Shown piece by piece: positions 61,903-64,000 of a DNA stretch of 64,000 nt; position 1 is the first letter of the stretch, and the number at the start of each line of letters is the position of its first letter. A program made the translations under genes and the position numbers. The notes below the pieces were generated by a model that was not told where the DNA came from, made no database searches, and saw nothing but the letters and a program-made list of their open reading frames with translations. Origin of the DNA: Treponema sp. (GTDB lineage: Bacteria; Spirochaetota; Spirochaetia; Treponematales; Treponemataceae); NCBI GenBank assembly GCA_016293915.1, contig JAEDCY010000009.1, positions 1 through 64,000 of the forward strand, given 5' to 3'.

Positions 61903-63588
61903 TTAGTATCCATCTGACATTTCGCGGTTGGCATCTTTCTTACAAAGTTCATCGTAAACAAGAGATCGCTTTCGGAGTTCTTCTTTGAGTTCTTTAGGGA
62001 ACGGCATGTTACGCCAGAAGATTCCGCGTACATCTTTATCAAGGCGCTGAACTCCGGTAGATTCCTTTGTCATCCAGAGAATGTAGTCTTCAATAAAGAA
62101 TTCCTTTACATCACCCTTAAGCTTCATCTGATCAAAGTGCTGATAATACTGACCGGTAAGTCCTTCTTCCATCCAGTAGTAAGAAGCCTTTTCCTTTGCA
62201 ACCTGCCAGCGCAAATCAGCAACAGCAGTAAGAACTGCAATCCTTAAATCTTTAGGGTACATTGGAACAACAATACGACCACGGCTTGTTACACGATTGT
62301 AACGGTCAAATGGTTCCCAGCAAAAACCACGGTCTCCGTATGTTGGAACCAGAAGTACATAAGGTACAATTCTGTTAGGAATATTTTTATGAATACGATG
62401 GAATACACCCGGGTCAAGAGACTCAATCCAGCGTAATACATCAATTACGTTTTCTCGGGTTCCAGTTCCACGCTCTGTACAATGGTAGAATTCTCGGGTA
62501 AAAAGAGGGAACTGATTACCACGGCGACCTACAGTCATTTTTGCCATCTGACGAACTGTTTCAAACTCAAGCTTAACAGCCTCTGTATCATTTGTAGCCA
62601 CAGAAGCTCCACCACCAGCATTGATTTTATCCTGAACATTATCGTAGGTTGCCTTTGCTTCCTTATATTCTTCAAGAACCTTAGACAACTCCTTATCATT
62701 TTTAGAAAGACGATGCAAAATATCTGTAATTTGAGGAAGCATTCTTCTCTGCTGCTCGGTATATCCGGCAGTATGATTTTCAAGTCCAAGTACAGAATTA
62801 TGCTGACACAAATCTTCTACGCTTCTCTGAAGCTCTTCTTCGAGCATACGTCGTTCATTTTCTTTGATTCCAAGAACATTTTCTGTACTCTGAAGCTTTC
62901 CCGAGTTCTTAGCCTGAAGCTGCATAAGACGTGACTGCTCTGCAGAAGCAGCCTGATCTGCTGTCATATTAGCTGTCTTAACCTGCTTCTTTTCATCAGT
63001 TGCAGAGTTGTTCATACGGCCTGAAGCGATTTCCTTAAACCACTCGTCCACATACATGATTGGCTCATTTTCTCTGTTTTCAAAATAAATCTTAGAAAAA
63101 AAATCTTTTGTTTCCTGTTTGAAAAGAGATGGAAGAAGTACTCCAAAACGTACCAGCATTTTTTTTGGCATAGGAGTCTCTAGGAAGCCCATTTTTCCAA
63201 CCATTCCGCGCAAAAGCTCCCAGTAAGAAGTTACAATCTGCTGACGGTAAACGGCACGGTCTTTAGGATCCTGACAGGTAAGATATTTTGAAAGAATCTG
63301 ATGAACACGCTGGGCCGACTGATTTTCACCGGTAAGTGCTGTTTTATAATATTTTGTATCATTAAAAACTTCTGAAGGTGTATCACTTGTAAACTTTTCA
63401 ATCGGAGCAAATTCCTTGCGGCTCAAATCTACTTCATGAATAGATTTAGCAGAACCGGAACCTGAACTGAAACTTATGGGATTATCTGAAGGAGACTCAA
63501 AATCTAAAACTGTATCGCCATCTGCAGGAGCACTTTCTGCTGACTGAGCTAGCAATGCCGCAATTTCTGGGTCCAAACCATCACTCAT
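61903..63588 (-). CDS. Coiled-coil protein of unknown function, probably spirochaete-specific
   Basis: 561 residues from ATG 63588, 9 bases after AGGAG; ATG 63597 directly abuts the AGGAG. The N-terminus (1-60) is acidic and disordered (MSDGLDPEIAALLAQSAESAP). A helical region, a coiled coil (about 215-320, rich in Glu/Lys/Gln) and a compact C-terminal domain follow (GVFHRIHKNIPNRIVPYVLLVPTYGDRGFCWEPFDRYNR, split here for length: key features are the Trp and Tyr residues). No signal peptide or membrane helix is evident. I do not recognise the family. It has a good promoter at 63622-63650. Confidence 0.7.
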   Translation of the reverse strand: MSDGLDPEIAALLAQSAESAPADGDTVLDFESPSDNPISFSSGSGSAKSIHEVDLSRKEFAPIEKFTSDTPSEVFNDTKYYKTALTGENQSAQRVHQILSKYLTCQDPKDRAVYRQQIVTSYWELLRGMVGKMGFLETPMPKKMLVRFGVLLPSLFKQETKDFFSKIYFENRENEPIMYVDEWFKEIASGRMNNSATDEKKQVKTANMTADQAASAEQSRLMQLQAKNSGKLQSTENVLGIKENERRMLEEELQRSVEDLCQHNSVLGLENHTAGYTEQQRRMLPQITDILHRLSKNDKELSKVLEEYKEAKATYDNVQDKINAGGGASVATNDTEAVKLEFETVRQMAKMTVGRRGNQFPLFTREFYHCTERGTGTRENVIDVLRWIESLDPGVFHRIHKNIPNRIVPYVLLVPTYGDRGFCWEPFDRYNRVTSRGRIVVPMYPKDLRIAVLTAVADLRWQVAKEKASYYWMEEGLTGQYYQHFDQMKLKGDVKEFFIEDYILWMTKESTGVQRLDKDVRGIFWRNMPFPKELKEELRKRSLVYDELCKKDANREMSDGY

Positions 63589-63621
63589 AAAAAACATCTC
63601 CTAGAATTTATTGTAATATAT

Positions 63622-63650
63622 ATTATATGGCATAAAATCTATATTCGCAA
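63622..63650 (-). promoter_or_regulatory. Promoter of the coiled-coil gene
   Basis: TTGCGA (63645-63650) and TATAAT (63622-63627), 17-base spacer, about 33 bases before the ATG, with a clear AGGAG. Confidence 0.65.
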
Positions 63651-63692
63651 TAATCTTTTTGAGTGAGATTCATAACAAGACGGCGTTTTATA

Positions 63693-63719
63693 TTGCATAA
63701 AAATGAAGAATATTATAAT
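63693..63719 (+). promoter_or_regulatory. Probable promoter of tRNA-Ala
   Basis: TTGCAT (63693-63698) and TATAAT (63714-63719); the 15-base spacer is short. Confidence 0.5.
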
Positions 63720-63735
63720 ATAGTCTCTAAGCAAC

Positions 63736-63810
63736 GGGGAATTAGCTCAGTTGGCTTAGAGCATCGGCTTTGCAAGCCGAGGGTCAGGGGTTCGAGCCCC
63801 CTATTCTCCA
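63736..63810 (+). tRNA. tRNA-Ala (anticodon TGC)
   Basis: 75 nt. Acceptor GGGGAAT/ATTCTCC (one G-T), D-arm GCTC..GAGC, anticodon stem TCGGC/GCCGA with loop TTTGCAA, T-arm GGGG TTCGAGC CCCC. CCA is not encoded. Confidence 0.93.
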
Positions 63811-63813
63811 CTA

Positions 63814-63846
63814 AATCCTGAAAGCTTCTACTTTCAGGATTTTTTA
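63814..63846 (+). terminator. Terminator of tRNA-Ala (and possibly trpA from the other side)
   Basis: AATCCTGAAAG and CTTTCAGGATT pair perfectly over 11 bases with a T run after and A-rich bases before. Confidence 0.85.
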
Positions 63847-63847
63847 T

Positions 63848-64000
63848 TTAACAGGTACCTGTAAGTTCTTCGGCTTTGGCACGAACAGCTTTGAAAAGCG
63901 CGTCTTTATCATTCTGATTTTCTGTAATCAGGCGCACAAATACGGAACCTGCGACAATTGCTTCTACTGAATCTGCGAGGGCCTTTGCCTGTTCGCCGTT
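63848..64000 (-). CDS. trpA: Tryptophan synthase alpha chain, C-terminal end (partial)
   Basis: The last 50 codons only; the gene continues beyond base 64000. The translation begins NGEQAKALADSVEAIVAGSVFVRLI, which matches the final beta-strand/helix of TrpA (usual pattern S.EQ...L...ADGVIVGSAFV..I) including the GS phosphate-binding loop. TrpA cleaves indole-3-glycerol phosphate to indole. The identification rests on this short end, but the pattern is characteristic. Confidence 0.8.
   Translation of the reverse strand, partial: NGEQAKALADSVEAIVAGSVFVRLITENQNDKDALFKAVRAKAEELTGTC

Overview
The window looks like chromosome of a spirochaete, most likely a gut or rumen Treponema. The evidence is moderate-to-low GC, many lipoproteins, a CheX-type chemotaxis phosphatase, several spirochaete-type proteins of unknown function, 7TM and cyclic-nucleotide signalling proteins, and Treponema-style lipoproteins opening with a CDNW-type start. 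The genus is inferred from content; no species is claimed.

Layout. 1-8.7 kb: the 3' part of a degenerate kinase-like membrane protein, an acyl-CoA carboxylase beta subunit, a spirochaete unknown, and a FecR-like protein next to a CHASE2 class III cyclase. 8.9-26.7 kb: two divergent envelope operons. The minus-strand operon encodes two paralogous barrel/transglutaminase-like proteins and a 3286-residue Ig-repeat lipoprotein. The plus-strand operon encodes a FecR-like anchor, a barrel protein and a lipoprotein gene broken in its beta-helix part. 26.7-27.3 kb: tRNA-Gln and tRNA-Glu with two decayed tRNA-Glu copies fused to the broken gene. 27.3-35 kb: housekeeping and signalling (CBM48 protein, D-Ala-D-Ala carboxypeptidase, aroC, GGDEF protein, dapA, asd, methyltransferase). 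35-46 kb: mutS2, rsgA, a cyclic-nucleotide-binding protein beside an RCK-type channel, cheX, argS, tRNA-Lys, PAP2 phosphatase, EAL protein. 46-64 kb: argC, deacetylase, DEAD-box helicase, PP2C sensor phosphatase, a TPR lipoprotein/TraB pair, a TolC-MFP-ABC efflux operon, a coiled-coil unknown, tRNA-Ala and the end of trpA.

Signalling is dense: a cyclase probably making cAMP, a separate cNMP-binding protein beside a channel, one predicted c-di-GMP synthase, one predicted c-di-GMP phosphodiesterase and an RsbU-type phosphatase. Biosynthetic genes are scattered: aroC and trpA (aromatic), dapA-asd (aspartate family), argC (arginine).

The most unusual content is repetitive DNA. (1) A 213-215 bp element with about 20-bp terminal inverted repeats, a perfect 10-bp flanking direct repeat at two copies, a conserved foldable core, and a third decayed copy that ends a GGDEF gene. 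This looks like an undescribed MITE-like element. (2) A GGTGGTTGAG...CGAAACCACC palindrome family that sits at gene ends and also lies inside four or more protein genes, always in the same reading frame. (3) A composite element with ATGCTGAA/TTCAGCAT arms around a multi-hairpin core, two copies of which share 94 identical bases. (4) A 159-bp inverted-repeat element after the carboxylase gene. Several genes also have a TATAAT box only 6-12 bases before the start codon and no Shine-Dalgarno, suggesting leaderless or nearly leaderless mRNAs.
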